DNA of 64,000 bases from Gonocerus acuteangulatus (GCA_946811695.1 OX328126.1:87090924-87154923), one strand, 5' to 3'. Shown: positions 47,504 to 57,478, numbered from the stretch's first letter. Made by a program: numbers and translations. The notes: a model not told the origin generated them from the sequence alone.

Positions 47504-47930
47504 CTAAAAAATATATACAACTTATAAGTAAAGAAAATGTACAAGTAGTAAGTAAAAGACAGGAAGAAATGAGCGGAGTATATATATCAATACAATAAAT
47601 TTTAACCAATCTTATTTTTAAAAACAATGAAAATACGGTAGTTGGAAAGAAAACAGCATGTAGAACTTGTTAGTAAAAACAGTACAAAAAAAATTAAACA
47701 GTAAGAACAACGCACATTTTTTATGTAGTGAAAAACAAAATCTATTTTATAAGTGAATACAATTTATAACAATTAATATATAGATACATACCACTAGAGA
47801 ATGCCTAGGGGGGAGGGAGGAAGACCTCGAGGACAACTTAAGTTGTCGGAATATACTCCGCTCATTTCTTCCTGTCTTTTACTTACTACTTGTACATTTT
47901 CTTTACTTATAAGTTGTATATATTTTTTAG

Positions 47931-47965
47931 CTGAAGAAGGCTGCCATTGTTGCAGTCGAAACGTC
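47931..47965 (+). ncRNA. Hammerhead-like motif (copy c, right arm)
   Basis: Plus-strand copy of the same 35-nt core, identical to copy b. The two are in inverted orientation about 430 bp apart, so transcripts from either strand would contain one core in the sense orientation. Confidence 0.55.
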
Positions 47966-48299
47966 CAAAATACAGATTTCTTTTTGAAAGTCTAACGTTT
48001 TTCTCCTAGCCGAATCCCAACTATACCTGTCTTCGTATCTCTACAGCGGCTAACTATCTCCATCTACACTTTAAATGTCATAGTTTAGATAAATGTCGAA
48101 CGTATTTTAAAGATTTCAACTGAATGTATCGTTTCTAAGTATCTCCACAGAAAATTATTTGCATTCACGTTTTTCAAATACGGTTGCAGATATCGCCTTG
48201 AAAGTAGTTAAATTCGTTTTTCTACGTTAGGAGAATTATAAATAGTGTACCTGGAAGTCTATTTACGCACAGCCGTAAGCGCTACGTTTGTGCTGTTTT

Positions 48300-48700
48300 C
48301 TTTTTGTTATCTATAGGTTGTGTAACAAGAAATATTGTAGTCGGGATTCCGCATTGCGTCTAGGTCAAAAGCCGGTCCTCTTGGAGGCTTGGGGATACGC
48401 GCTGAAAGTAAATAAAAATAGATAATATTTGTTCTTTTCACAAGGAGTTTCGAGCTGGATCTGTCTAAAAATGACAAGCGATTCCTTAATACTGGTGAAA
48501 CAGAGCAAAGTAATAGGTGTTCTGGCGAATTCAACCAGTATGGAAAAAGCTACAGCAAGCGGCATTGTGCTACAGATTGGAAACATTTTGGATCTGCAGC
48601 GCAAAGTCGCATGCAGCGCCTATAGTCCGACCGCAATCAAAAGAACTAGAATGGGCGTGGCCGAAGGGAGTGAGTCCATCCTAGACATTGGCTGAAGGCA
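48300..48700. other. GC-raised block with overlapping open frames (possible exon)
   Basis: Plus strand: after the acceptor-like TTGTTCTTTTCACAAG (48445) one frame reads SFELDLSKNDKRFLNTGETE through QYGKSYSKRHCATDWKHFGS to a stop at about 48630. A second plus frame (48429-48695) is open for 88 codons. Minus strand: after TTTTTATTTACTTTCAG a frame gives RIPKPPRGPAFDLDAMRNPD to a stop at 48307. These cannot all be genes. The adjacent 48690-48800 is CpG-rich (GCGCGTGCGCGGG), unlike the rest of the window. No protein is recognised. Confidence 0.3.
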
Positions 48701-49257
48701 GCGCGTGCGCGGGACTACAGCCGCCCGCTCGCTTCCGGTGAACGTTACCTCATAGGACGGATTGGAAGGAGCCGTTTGTGGAGCGTAAACGCTGATAGCA
48801 CGTTGCCGTTTGCAGCCAGATCAAAATAAGGATCATACATACACCTTTCTATTAGTACGTAAACAATACTTCAATCGGGAATTCTATGTTAACAGCTGCT
48901 TCCAAAAGCAAATAAGATAACATGTTGTCCTAATGTTTACGTTTTTGTGATGTAATAAATGCACACTGCTAATTACACCTCCTAAACAAGCGGAGATCAG
49001 CATCCCATCATCGCCTCCTTCCCACATCCTCTATTCCAGGACCTTGTATTCCTCCAGGCCCTGACCTCCTTTCGTCATTAATCATTGTTATTATCTACAC
49101 TATAATCGACTAATTCTATGCGCAAAGTTGTAAAACTCTAGAACCTACAAGAAAAAGGAATTAACAAGCCGAAACTAAATGGTTTGACATTCGAACCTGT
49201 TTTAGGTGATTCTAACATCTTTACTCAATCAGCCATCTTTCAAATCCCCAAAACTTA
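48701..49257. other. Short CpG-rich stretch, then no gene seen
   Basis: CpG dinucleotides are dense from 48690 to about 48810, including a GCGTGCGCGG word resembling an NRF-1-type site. This could mark a promoter, but there is no transcript evidence. The rest is AT-rich and featureless. Confidence 0.3.
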
Positions 49258-49339
49258 ACACAGATAAGTAAAGATGGAATGGTTGGGATTCGGCTAAATA
49301 AACCTCAATATGATTTTGTTTTAAAAAATCTATATTTCG

Positions 49340-49373
49340 GACGTTTCGGGTACTCATTGGTAGCCTTCGTCAG
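49340..49373 (-). ncRNA. Hammerhead-like motif (copy d, stem II mismatch)
   Basis: Minus strand: CTGACGA, A, GGCTAC, loop CAATGA, GTACCC, GAAACGTC. Compared with copy e, the 3' side of stem II has changed (GTACCC for GTAGCC), which breaks pairs. It is probably a weakened version. Confidence 0.45.
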
Positions 49374-49459
49374 CTAAAATGACAAAAAAAGAAATTAATA
49401 CAGAAACAAAAAAAAGTTTTAAAAAGTTTCTGTATTAATTTCTTTTTTTGTCATTTTAG

Positions 49460-49493
49460 CTGACGAAGGCTACCAATGAGTAGCCGAAACGTC
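49460..49493 (+). ncRNA. Hammerhead-like motif (copy e, best preserved)
   Basis: Plus strand: CTGACGA, A, GGCTAC, loop CAATGA, GTAGCC, GAAACGTC. Stem II is a perfect 6-bp helix. The CUGANGA and GAAA boxes match the hammerhead consensus, and the cleavage site would follow GUC at 49493. Stem III is limited to the self-complementary ACGT. Stem I pairing is short and imperfect (TTTTAG with CGAAA). Confidence 0.6.
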
Positions 49494-49617
49494 CGAAATA
49501 TAGATTTTTTTAAAACAAAATCATATTGAGGTTTATTTAGCCGAATCCCAACCATTCCATCTTTTCTTATCACCTCCACGGCTAACTATCTAATCATCAT
49601 GTTGACACAGATATATT

Positions 49618-50060
49618 ACTAGCAGAATATCCGTGCTTCGTCACGGCAGTTAAGTAGTTATTTCATTGCGTTAAATACCGTATCATCAAAATTAACGCTA
49701 CTATATAATGTTGTGCTGTTTATTATAGCACGGTTACCGTCATACTAGAGGTTATTCATCAATTGACAATTAACCAAAAAATAATGTTTCTTGACACTGG
49801 GGCGCAACGGCCAGTGTCAACGAACAGATAACCTATAGATAACCTGTTATCTATAGGGTGCCGTAACAGGAGTTTAAACAGTACAGGTTAAAATTCGTCA
49901 TCAATAATAAATGTACGTTAAATTTAAAAGTTTGTTTCCAAGATGTCATTTGGAAACACCCATTATTATTGCAAGCATTACCAAGACGTGTTCTAACTGG
50001 GGATGCTGATGGGTGAGGAGGCTGTGCAAGGGTTAAGGATATAATTACCTCGGATCCATC
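49618..50060 (-). mobile_element. Helitron-like 3' part, minus orientation
   Basis: It shares long blocks with 23557-24070, such as CGTCACGGCAG-TAAGTAGTTA, TTTCCAAGAT-TCATTTGGAA and GGGGATGCTGATGGGT. The end is CTAGT on the minus strand. It lacks the SINE scrap present at 23682. Its interior is interrupted by the 37-bp array. Confidence 0.6.
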
Positions 50061-50063
50061 ACC

Positions 50064-50735
50064 CTCCGGAATGGTCTCTACCGGGACTCTGCCCTTTGAG
50101 CTCCGGAAGGGTCTCTACCGGGACTCTGCCCTTTAAGCTCCGGAAGGGTCTCTACCGGGACTCTGCCCTTTGAGCTCCGGAAGGGTCTCTACCGGGACTC
50201 TGCCCTTTAAGCTCCGGAAGGGTCTCTACCGGGACTCTGCCCTTTGAGCTTCGGAAGGGTCTCTACCGGGACTCTGCCCTTTGAGCTCCGGAAGGGTCTC
50301 TACCGGGACTCTGCCCTTTGAGCTTCGGAAGGGTCTCTACCGGGACTCTGTCCTTTGAGCTACGGAAGGGTCTCTACCGGGACTCTGCCCTTTGAGCTAC
50401 GGAAGGGTCTCTACCGGGACTCTGCCCTTTAAGCTCCGGAAGGGTCTCTACCGGGACTCTGCCCTTTGAGCTCCGGAAGGGTCACTACCGGGACTCTGCC
50501 CTTTGAGCTCCGGAAGGGTCTCTACCGGGACTCTGCCCTTTGAGCTTCGGAAGGGTCTCTACCGGGACTCTGCCCTTTGAGCTCCGGAAGGGTCTCTACC
50601 GGGACTCTGCCCTTTGAGCTTCGGAAGGGTCTCTACCGGGACTCTGCCCTTTGAGCTTCGGAAGGGTCTCTACCGGGACTCTGCCCTTTGAGCTCCGGAA
50701 GGGTCTCTACCGGGACTCTGCCCTTTGAGCTCAGT
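50064..50735. repeat. 18-copy 37-bp tandem array
   Basis: Units CTCCGGAAGGGTCTCTACCG then GGACTCTGCCCTTTGAG. Variation is confined to TTTGAG or TTTAAG and CTCCGG, CTTCGG or CTACGG. It is embedded in Helitron-like DNA at the site where the 24070 copy reads CCATCACCAGGGCG. GC content is far above its surroundings. Confidence 0.95.
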
Positions 50736-51275
50736 TTATAATTATTCCATTTGTTATTTTTTAAATGCTTTACGTACAATTAAAGCAACTAATATTGATT
50801 AATTTTTAAAAATTTGTAGCAGAAGTACATAAAAGTTAAATTATCAAAAAATCACTCAGGAGTGTTGTACCTTTGACCTGGTCAAAGGAACAACAACTAG
50901 TCGTGGTCAGAGGTACAACACCCCAGTAGTGCAAATTAAAAAGCATGCTACACTTTAGGATTAAGATTAATAATTTTCAGAAGCTACACCATATTTCTTA
51001 TTGCAATAGCTACTATGTTAAATTATTTAAATCCAAAAAGGCATAACCCAAAAAAATATTATTATGAAAATCATTATGTATACATTCATTACTTATTTAT
51101 GATAGAAATGAATAAGTATTATTTGTAAGAATCCTCTTTCATTTGAATAAACCGAAGTAGGTTACATAAGTCCTGTAGTGAAGGAACTAATCATTAATTG
51201 AACACAAATTTATAAAATGTTTCTACAGCCTATCCGGTCAAAGGTACATATGGTAAGAGGAACATCACCTTCCCC
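50736..51275. other. No gene seen
   Basis: AT-rich sequence. The words TGTTGTACCTTTGACC and its near-complement GGTCAGAGGTACAACA (about 50865 and 50905) form a hairpin of about 60 bp. Confidence 0.4.

Positions 51276-51345
<70 letters not shown>
51276..51345. repeat. (TA)n microsatellite
   Basis: Pure TA tract of about 68 bp. Confidence 0.95.
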
Positions 51346-51347
<2 letters not shown>

Positions 51348-52184
51348 TGCGTTGTTGTTAGGTAATGAGCAGGGACCATAAAGAATTTAAAAAATATTTC
51401 CTCAACTATTTCCTTTGAATGAATTTTCTAAAAGAGAACAGGGATATGAATTGTCCCCCCGGGCCGAGGAGCCATCTCGGCCTGGGATATACTTCATAAT
51501 TCTCCCGATCCGAGTGTCCTGCTTCTCTCCCTAAAGTTTTCGGGAATGTTTGTTTCTTCCCGTCCAACTTTCCTCTCGCTTCCCTTTTTATCGCGTTTCC
51601 TTCACATAAATTCCTCCTCACGTGACCAGCCTGTCCTCGAGAAGGCCTGCTAGTTCTGGGCCGGGCAGCTTGCGAGTTGGAGATGTTGGCTTTAGGACTG
51701 TTCCGTCCACAAATAAATTTAGGCTTTCTCTTCTCATCCCATCTGCCCTCTTGTTTGTTCTATAATATTACTTATATATAATAGTATTAGTATTTGTATA
51801 AATATTTTTTTATTTATTTGAAATCTTTACTAAATTAAATGTATAATTATCAAGTTGACACAGATATGCTATGAACAAATTGAAAATAACGAATAACAAA
51901 TCTGTAAGAATCCAACCATCGTTGGCACTTCCAGAGTTGTGCAAGTAAATACTTTAATGATCCCTATATGATCAGATAAGTAAATTATCTCGGGGCCACT
52001 GTCTCTTAAGCCGCCTGGGAGGATTGTCTGGATGGGATTGGGAAGATAAGGATAGACCTTCAGGATTAGGATGGTGAGACAATTTGGAGTGGAACACTTG
52101 GAAACGGGTTATTAAGTAATATTGTAGGTTGTAAGTAATATTGGTGTTAGTACCAGATTAGTAGAAAAATTGCCAGTTCTAATG
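51346..52184. other. No gene seen
   Basis: The part at 51440-51720 is GC-richer, and a minus-strand frame (51406-51621) is open for 71 codons, but nothing is recognised. The rest is AT-rich. Confidence 0.35.
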
Positions 52185-52192
52185 AAATTTTA

Positions 52193-52735
52193 GGGTCTTT
52201 CGTATAATAAGCATACACTTTTCAAGAACTAGTAACAGTTACTCATTTTATTATTATTTGGAACATATGATTCACCTCTAACCTAATTCTGTATTTAAAC
52301 GCATTCATTTATCAGATTTACATGAAAAACACTAACAATGAATTTGCTTAAGTTAAGCCAGTTAATATCTAATGTAAAAGTTTCAGTCCGGTTTCTTCAG
52401 AAGAAGGGATTAATCCATTCTGGGAAAAAGTGCTCCAGACTTCATAAAATGAAAATTTATTATAGAAGGAACATTATTGGATTCATATTTGTGTGAATTT
52501 GTGTGGAGAAGAATATATGAGAAGGAAGACCTATTTCATAAAATATTGCATTCAATGTTTGAATATTGGCCACCTTCAGCATGATTTATTTTGTTCAGTA
52601 TTAAATAAAGTTATTTTCTTATTTATAAACAAGCATTTATCTTGTTTTGTAAACATAACCTAGAGTTTAGTAAAGTAACATTAGAGTAACTGTTACTAGT
52701 TCTTGAAAAGTGTATGCTTATTATACAAAAGTCCC
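52193..52735. mobile_element. hAT-like MITE with 8-bp target-site duplication
   Basis: AAATTTTA flanks the element at 52185-52192 and 52736-52743. Terminal inverted repeats of about 50 bp start GGGTCTTTCGTATAATAAGC at the left, with the right-end complement starting GGGACTTTTGTATAATAAGC. The 8-bp duplication is the hallmark of hAT-superfamily insertions. No transposase is encoded in the 543 bp. Confidence 0.85.
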
Positions 52736-53412
52736 AAATTTTATTTGTATTAGTACAAATATACTATCATCCATTGTAGTAAAAGGGTATTTCGCTACCC
52801 ACGACACCTCAAACTTGACCTACCTCAGTTTTTGGGCAAAAATCATTCAGAATACTGAATAATTTTTCATTTATTATTCAGTCAATTCGATGAATAACGT
52901 AAAGTTTTATTTTTATTCATTATTGAATAACAATGATTTATTGAATGAAGATTTTTATTGAATAAAAGTAATTTATTGGATGATAATTATTTATTCGAAT
53001 GATACAATTTGTTTCATGAAATTGATTTTTTTTTTTTTGACTGAAATTTTTCGTTAAATACAATGGATTTATTTTAACAATTTTTTATAATAAAAATTAC
53101 TAAGTTCAATTAAATTTTTCTTATTTTTCACGAACATTATTTATGTAAGTGATACTGTTTACTGAACTTGTTAAGAATCTGAGATTGTTGCTCCATGAAC
53201 CATATTATTTTAAATGTATAAAAATAATAAATTAAGAATGAAAAATAAATAATTATTCATTAAATAAAAAAAATCAATCAATGAATAAATTATTATTCAA
53301 TAAAAATATTGAATATTGCGCCAATTCTGTTATTCATAGAATAAAAATGAATCAGTAAATGGATAATTTATTCAATAAAAATGTATTTGAATGATTATTG
53401 AATAAAAGATTT

Positions 53413-54148
53413 TTTTTTTTTTTTTTTTCCTCAACCATAGTAACCCTATGGTAGAGCCGTTTATTCGTTAAAGCGTGCTCCATATCTTTATTATTAATTA
53501 TTACATATTTAAAGTGGCTATACAATGTTAATTTTTTTTTTTTTTTTATAATATTGATTTAATAATATATATACATATACATAATAACCTAAATAGCTGA
53601 ACTATACAAGAATAAAATAATCATTGATAATTTATAAACAGTGAGAGTAAAGTACACGATAAATAAGGAAGATAATTTGGTTTGATGATGATGAGTGAAG
53701 TCAGATCTTCTTCTCGTTCTTGGTTTCTCTAGATGTTTATTAGTTCATCAAAATTTATGGATAGAACAAAGTTCATGAGTTCCTCCTTATGATCTTCGAA
53801 TAACTTTCTTTCCGACTCAGGACAGCTACCTCCTTGTAGTATGATGTTTTTCATGAGTCTTAGTCTTTGTCTGTCGTAAGTCTTGCAATCATAGAGTATA
53901 TGTGTAAAAGTTTGTATCTGTCCGTCTATTGTACATTTATCGTCATCAGTTATTTTAAATCGTTTTAAGTAGTTTTTGGTGTGTCCGTGCTCTGTCAGGA
54001 ATTGAGTAAGTTTGTAATTTCTACTTTTAAGAATGTCGTGATTTTTTGCATTTATTTCCGGTATAAATTTATGGCAACTAGGGGATTTTGTGCTTATTCT
54101 CCACCTATTGTTCCATGTTGAGATGTTATTTATTTTTTATTATTTTTA
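53413..54148 (-). mobile_element. 5'-truncated LINE with target-site duplication
   Basis: TGAATAAAAGATT precedes the insertion (53399-53411) and recurs directly after it (54149-54161). The left end is an oligo-T run of 18 bases, the A-tail of a minus-strand insertion. A second internal T-run is at 53531-53548. The insertion interrupts the quasi-palindromic block, so it is younger than that block. Confidence 0.85.
53729..54118 (-). pseudogene. LINE ORF2 C-terminal fragment (Jockey/R1-like)
   Basis: The minus-strand frame is open for about 130 codons up to a natural TAG at 53731. It includes SPSCHKFIPEINAKNHDILK, then FLTEHGHTKNYLKRFKI, DDDKCTIDG, and IQTFTHILYDCKTYDRQRLR. The order xLTGHGxFxxYLxxF-C-HxxxxC is the usual C-terminal end of Jockey/R1/CR1-type reverse-transcriptase proteins. 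The element is 5'-truncated, so RT and endonuclease are missing. The frame itself appears undisrupted, which fits a fairly recent insertion. Confidence 0.8.
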
Positions 54149-54172
54149 TGAATAAAAGATTTATTGAATAAT

Positions 54173-54806
54173 GCCCTACTCAAGCTACCTGCCGTGTATA
54201 ATTCTGGAGTTAACGTTTATTACTAATAACCCTCCCAGAAGAGCAACAGTAAAATATAGACAGGTTAAAATATTGTTGTCCAATATAACAAAATAATATA
54301 AAATATAAGTAAATTAATTAAAGACAAATAAATTAAATAAATACAATTTACTTTTTTATTTTTTCTCCTGGCTGGTTTTTGGTTTTAGAGATTGATTCTG
54401 CGGCAGTTAGTATTTTATTTTACTTCCAGAGCTTCATTGACATAAAGAGTGTAACTTTTCTTAGGACTTTTTTTTTTATAGTAGGCACTAGTTTAATTAA
54501 AACAGCTGTTCTTTGATAAAATTGTTCCTGGTGATTTGAGGGGTTTTATCCCTTACTTCTTTTGTTCCTGTGTTCTAAAAATAGTTTTATTGTTTTAGGT
54601 TTTTTCTTCTTTTGTTTTGTTTTTAACATTATCTGCACATCATTAATTTCGGGTTAACTTATTACATATTATTTATCATTTTTTAATAATTAATTTACTA
54701 AAACAATTAAGATCTTTCAAATATTTCACATTTATTTTTATTACTTTTATTTCTATGCATTTGTTACTTTGTTAAATGTTCAATAATTTATTTGATAACT
54801 TTGTTA
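54173..54806. other. No gene seen
   Basis: T-rich sequence without recognised features. Confidence 0.45.
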
Positions 54807-54882
54807 TTTAACTTACTATCCGTAATATAACTTACTATCCGTAATATAACTTACTATCCGTAATATAACTTACTATCCGTAA
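54807..54882. repeat. 4-copy 19-bp tandem repeat
   Basis: Units of AACTTACTATCCGTAATAT, the last one altered at its end. Confidence 0.9.
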
Positions 54883-55087
54883 TTTCTTTATATACTTTTA
54901 TAATACTATTTGTCTAATTTTAAAGAATTATTTATACCTTGTAATGCTGTGAGCGGAGCAAGGTTGTTGTTAAAATGTACATAAATAAATAAATCAACAT
55001 TATCTGCATTTATTATTATGTTTTAAAGTCAAATTTGTACGTAAAATATTTCATGGAGCAAATCTCCTACGTTACGGGGCTCCTCAA

Positions 55088-55123
<36 letters not shown>

Positions 55124-56138
55124 AATTACAATACGATTTTGACGTCATGCGAATGAGATAAGGTGTTTACATTCTTGTTCCATGTTTAGCCAAATTGTGT
55201 TATGATAGCGAATTTTAATCCTTGGGCTCAAATATATTTCACAGCAATATCTACCGTCACTGAGTCGGCCAAGATAAGATTGACTTGTCAGTCAGAATGA
55301 ATTGACGAGTGCAGTTTTTCCAATAGCAATAAAACGATATGTACAATAGTTTTACTGAAAGTGTTGGTATTTTCGCTGTGCGGTCGTCTTGTCCGAGAAA
55401 TCGTCCCCAAGTAAACAACAAAACATTTGGTCTTACTCACAATATAAGGAGATTTAAAGCAGTTGCAGGTCCAACAAGAAACCAGCACGCAATTTTGACG
55501 AGGAACTGGATATTTTAGTGTACGTACTGGAAAATTCCAATTCTTCTCTTCTAAATTCTGGAAGGATGTCCGATTTTCAGGATTTTTATGTGCTCATTAT
55601 TGTCAAATAGTTGAGCGTTTGTTTCCTTTTCTATTTAAAATATCATTGTTCCAATGTGTGTGCGCTAGATATTTAAAACTTATATCATTGTACTGGCCAA
55701 CTTCGAAAAAAAAATTGTGCCAGATTCTCGGAAAAGTTAAGATTTCTGCTGTTTGTAGAATTTTATATATTTGTAATTCTGTAACGTGTTGAGGAAGTTC
55801 AAGTAAATCTGTCCTGTATTTATATAATATACAAGGGTGTGGCCAATCCTGAGGAGGCATAACTTGACTTGTAAATAAAAACAAATTTCCTACCTATAAT
55901 CCATGTTATTAATGATCCTTGAATGAGAAATGTTCGCTGGAGTAATGAATGGAGAGCTTAGACCTGTCTAAACCCTGAGTCAATATCGTGATTTATGCAA
56001 ATGGCTCCAAGAAAGGAACTCATCGAACGCCTTCTAACTGATGTGATACTAGCCCGCAAAACACTACTGTACTAGCATGGTATTTATCCTCTTTGAAGGG
56101 GTTTTAGCCACAATTAATCTCATCAGTTGCTTATAACA

Positions 56139-56171
<33 letters not shown>

Positions 56172-56302
56172 TTCACACACACACATGCTGGTTTCCAGGT
56201 GAACCCTCGAATGAACCGTTTTGAAATTTAAATCTTCCAGAAAGCATACCTTCCAATATCGGAACATATGAAGCCGCCTGCAAAACAACTAAATATTCAA
56301 AT
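54883..56302. other. No confirmed gene; tails and simple repeats
   Basis: ATAAATAAATAAAT at about 54980 and an oligo-A run of about 34 bases at 55089-55122 resemble retroelement tails. A minus-strand frame at 55603-55884 (93 codons) contains TFPRIWHNFFFEVGQYNDIS but is unrecognised. A (CT)n-(CA)n tract lies at 56140-56184. Confidence 0.4.
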
Positions 56303-56407
56303 AGTTCTTATATATTTTTTTTATTATTTTTTTATTTATTTTTTTTAATTTATGTTTTCCGGTAGTGGGGTTGCTTTATTCCAGAGGGTGAATCAAAATT
56401 TCAGTCT

Positions 56408-56431
56408 TCAACACAAATGTGCCATCATCAG
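56408..56431 (-). ncRNA. Degenerate hammerhead-like motif (copy f)
   Basis: Minus strand: CTGATGA, T, a short GGCAC/GTGTT stem with two G-U pairs, then GAAGAC where GAAAC is expected. The altered GAAA box makes activity unlikely. The other arm holds CTGATGA at 58052-58058, with 22 bp inserted before GAAGACTG. Confidence 0.35.
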
Positions 56432-56736
56432 GTGCTAACAACAAATAAAAACATGCATTAATATTGTTTGACTCCTTAATAACAATTAATATTGTTTGAC
56501 TGTTGTGGGACAGTAATTAGTCTAATTAGTCTAATTAATAGTTAGAATTTATAAAGCAAATTGTGATAGTATAAATTGGAACATAATGTTATAGATTACA
56601 GTTTTTTAGTAAATAATTACAAATTCATAAACTAAGTCAAAATGAAGTTTAAAATAATATAACTTTATATTCTATAATTACTATAGCTATAATACCAAAT
56701 ATATACATATATATCCACATACATACATACACATAT

Positions 56737-56755
56737 ATGTATATATATATATATA

Positions 56756-56812
<57 letters not shown>

Positions 56813-56892
56813 CACACATACACTCTTACGTACATACGTACATACATACATACACAACCCCACATGGATACAAATACATTTATATACATACG

Positions 56893-56952
<60 letters not shown>
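56737..56952. repeat. (TA)n and (CA)n tracts, left arm of the palindrome
   Basis: TA-rich tract 56737-56808 and a (CA)n tract at 56897-56952. Their complements occur at 57633-57750 and 57479-57556 in the right arm, with different lengths. Confidence 0.9.
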
Positions 56953-56957
<5 letters not shown>

Positions 56958-57142
56958 ACACATACTCACATATACACACATCCATATACGTAAAAGGAAC
57001 ATAATATTTTTGCTAACAATATATGTATAACTATATAATATATGTATAACTACAAAAGTGAACTTATATCTACCTCCGTGCAGTGATAGTTGTTACCAGG
57101 GCTGTGTTCTCTAGCTAATAGGGTCATCGTAAAGCCCCTCAT

Positions 57143-57367
57143 ACGATGACCCTATTAGCTAGAGAACACGACTACAAAAAAGTAAAAATATTAGAAAACA
57201 TTTTTATAAAATTGGAAACTAGTGAGAAGGGCAATTTGAACATCCAACGGGAAGTAGTGTGCCCTTTTTTGTCAGGTGAACCTCTCCCGTCGTTTATGAC
57301 TAGTCCCACCCTCACCAGTCCTAGCCCGAACACAGCCCTGGTAACAACTATCACTGCACGGAGGTAG
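57143..57367 (+). other. Central spacer of the palindrome with a 73-codon frame
   Basis: The only non-palindromic part of the insertion (about 57165-57325) is open from 57146 to 57367 and includes KKVKILENIFIKLETSEKGN and LSGEPLPSFMTSPTLTSPSP. Its composition is more gene-like than the arms. No family is recognised. It might be a captured host fragment or a leftover of the element's interior. Confidence 0.3.
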
Positions 57368-57478
57368 ATATAAGTTCACTTTTTTAGTTATACACATATG
57401 ATATAGTTATACATATATTGTTAGCAAAAATATTATATTCCTTTTACGTATATGGATGTGTGTATATGTGAGTATGTG

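Larger units (their letters stand above)
47397..48070. mobile_element. Foldback Penelope-like insertion with target-site duplication
   Basis: TTAAATGTCA flanks the insert (47387-47396 and 48071-48080). The left arm (47399-47590) and right arm (47848-48038) are inverted copies of about 190 bp with the word ACGAAGACAGGTATAGTTGG at both ends. The right end extends 32 bp further, with AGCGGCTAACTATCTCCATC. The interior matches 41320-41573. Each arm contains a hammerhead-like core. A 10-bp duplication and inverted terminal units fit the known architecture of Penelope-like elements. Reverse transcriptase is absent, so it is non-autonomous. Confidence 0.75.
49267..49604. mobile_element. Small foldback Penelope-like insertion, second subfamily
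   Basis: ACACAGATA occurs at 49258-49266 and 49605-49613. The arms (about 49272-49405 and 49428-49562) are near-perfect inverted copies starting GATGGAATGGTTGGGATTCG, with a spacer of about 22 bp. The right tail CCACGGCTAACTATCTAATC resembles that of the 47397 element. The words TTGGGATTCGGCTA and CGTTTCG are shared between the two subfamilies. There is no coding capacity. Confidence 0.75.
52845..54172. repeat. Quasi-palindromic TTATTCA-type sequence, copy 3, split by a LINE
   Basis: Begins GGGCAAAAATCATTCAG and, after the LINE insertion, finishes TTGAATAATGCCC, so GGGCA and TGCCC act as inverted ends. The body is built of overlapping ATTGAATAA/TTATTCAAT words without a fixed period, as in the copy at 25186. 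Confidence 0.6.
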
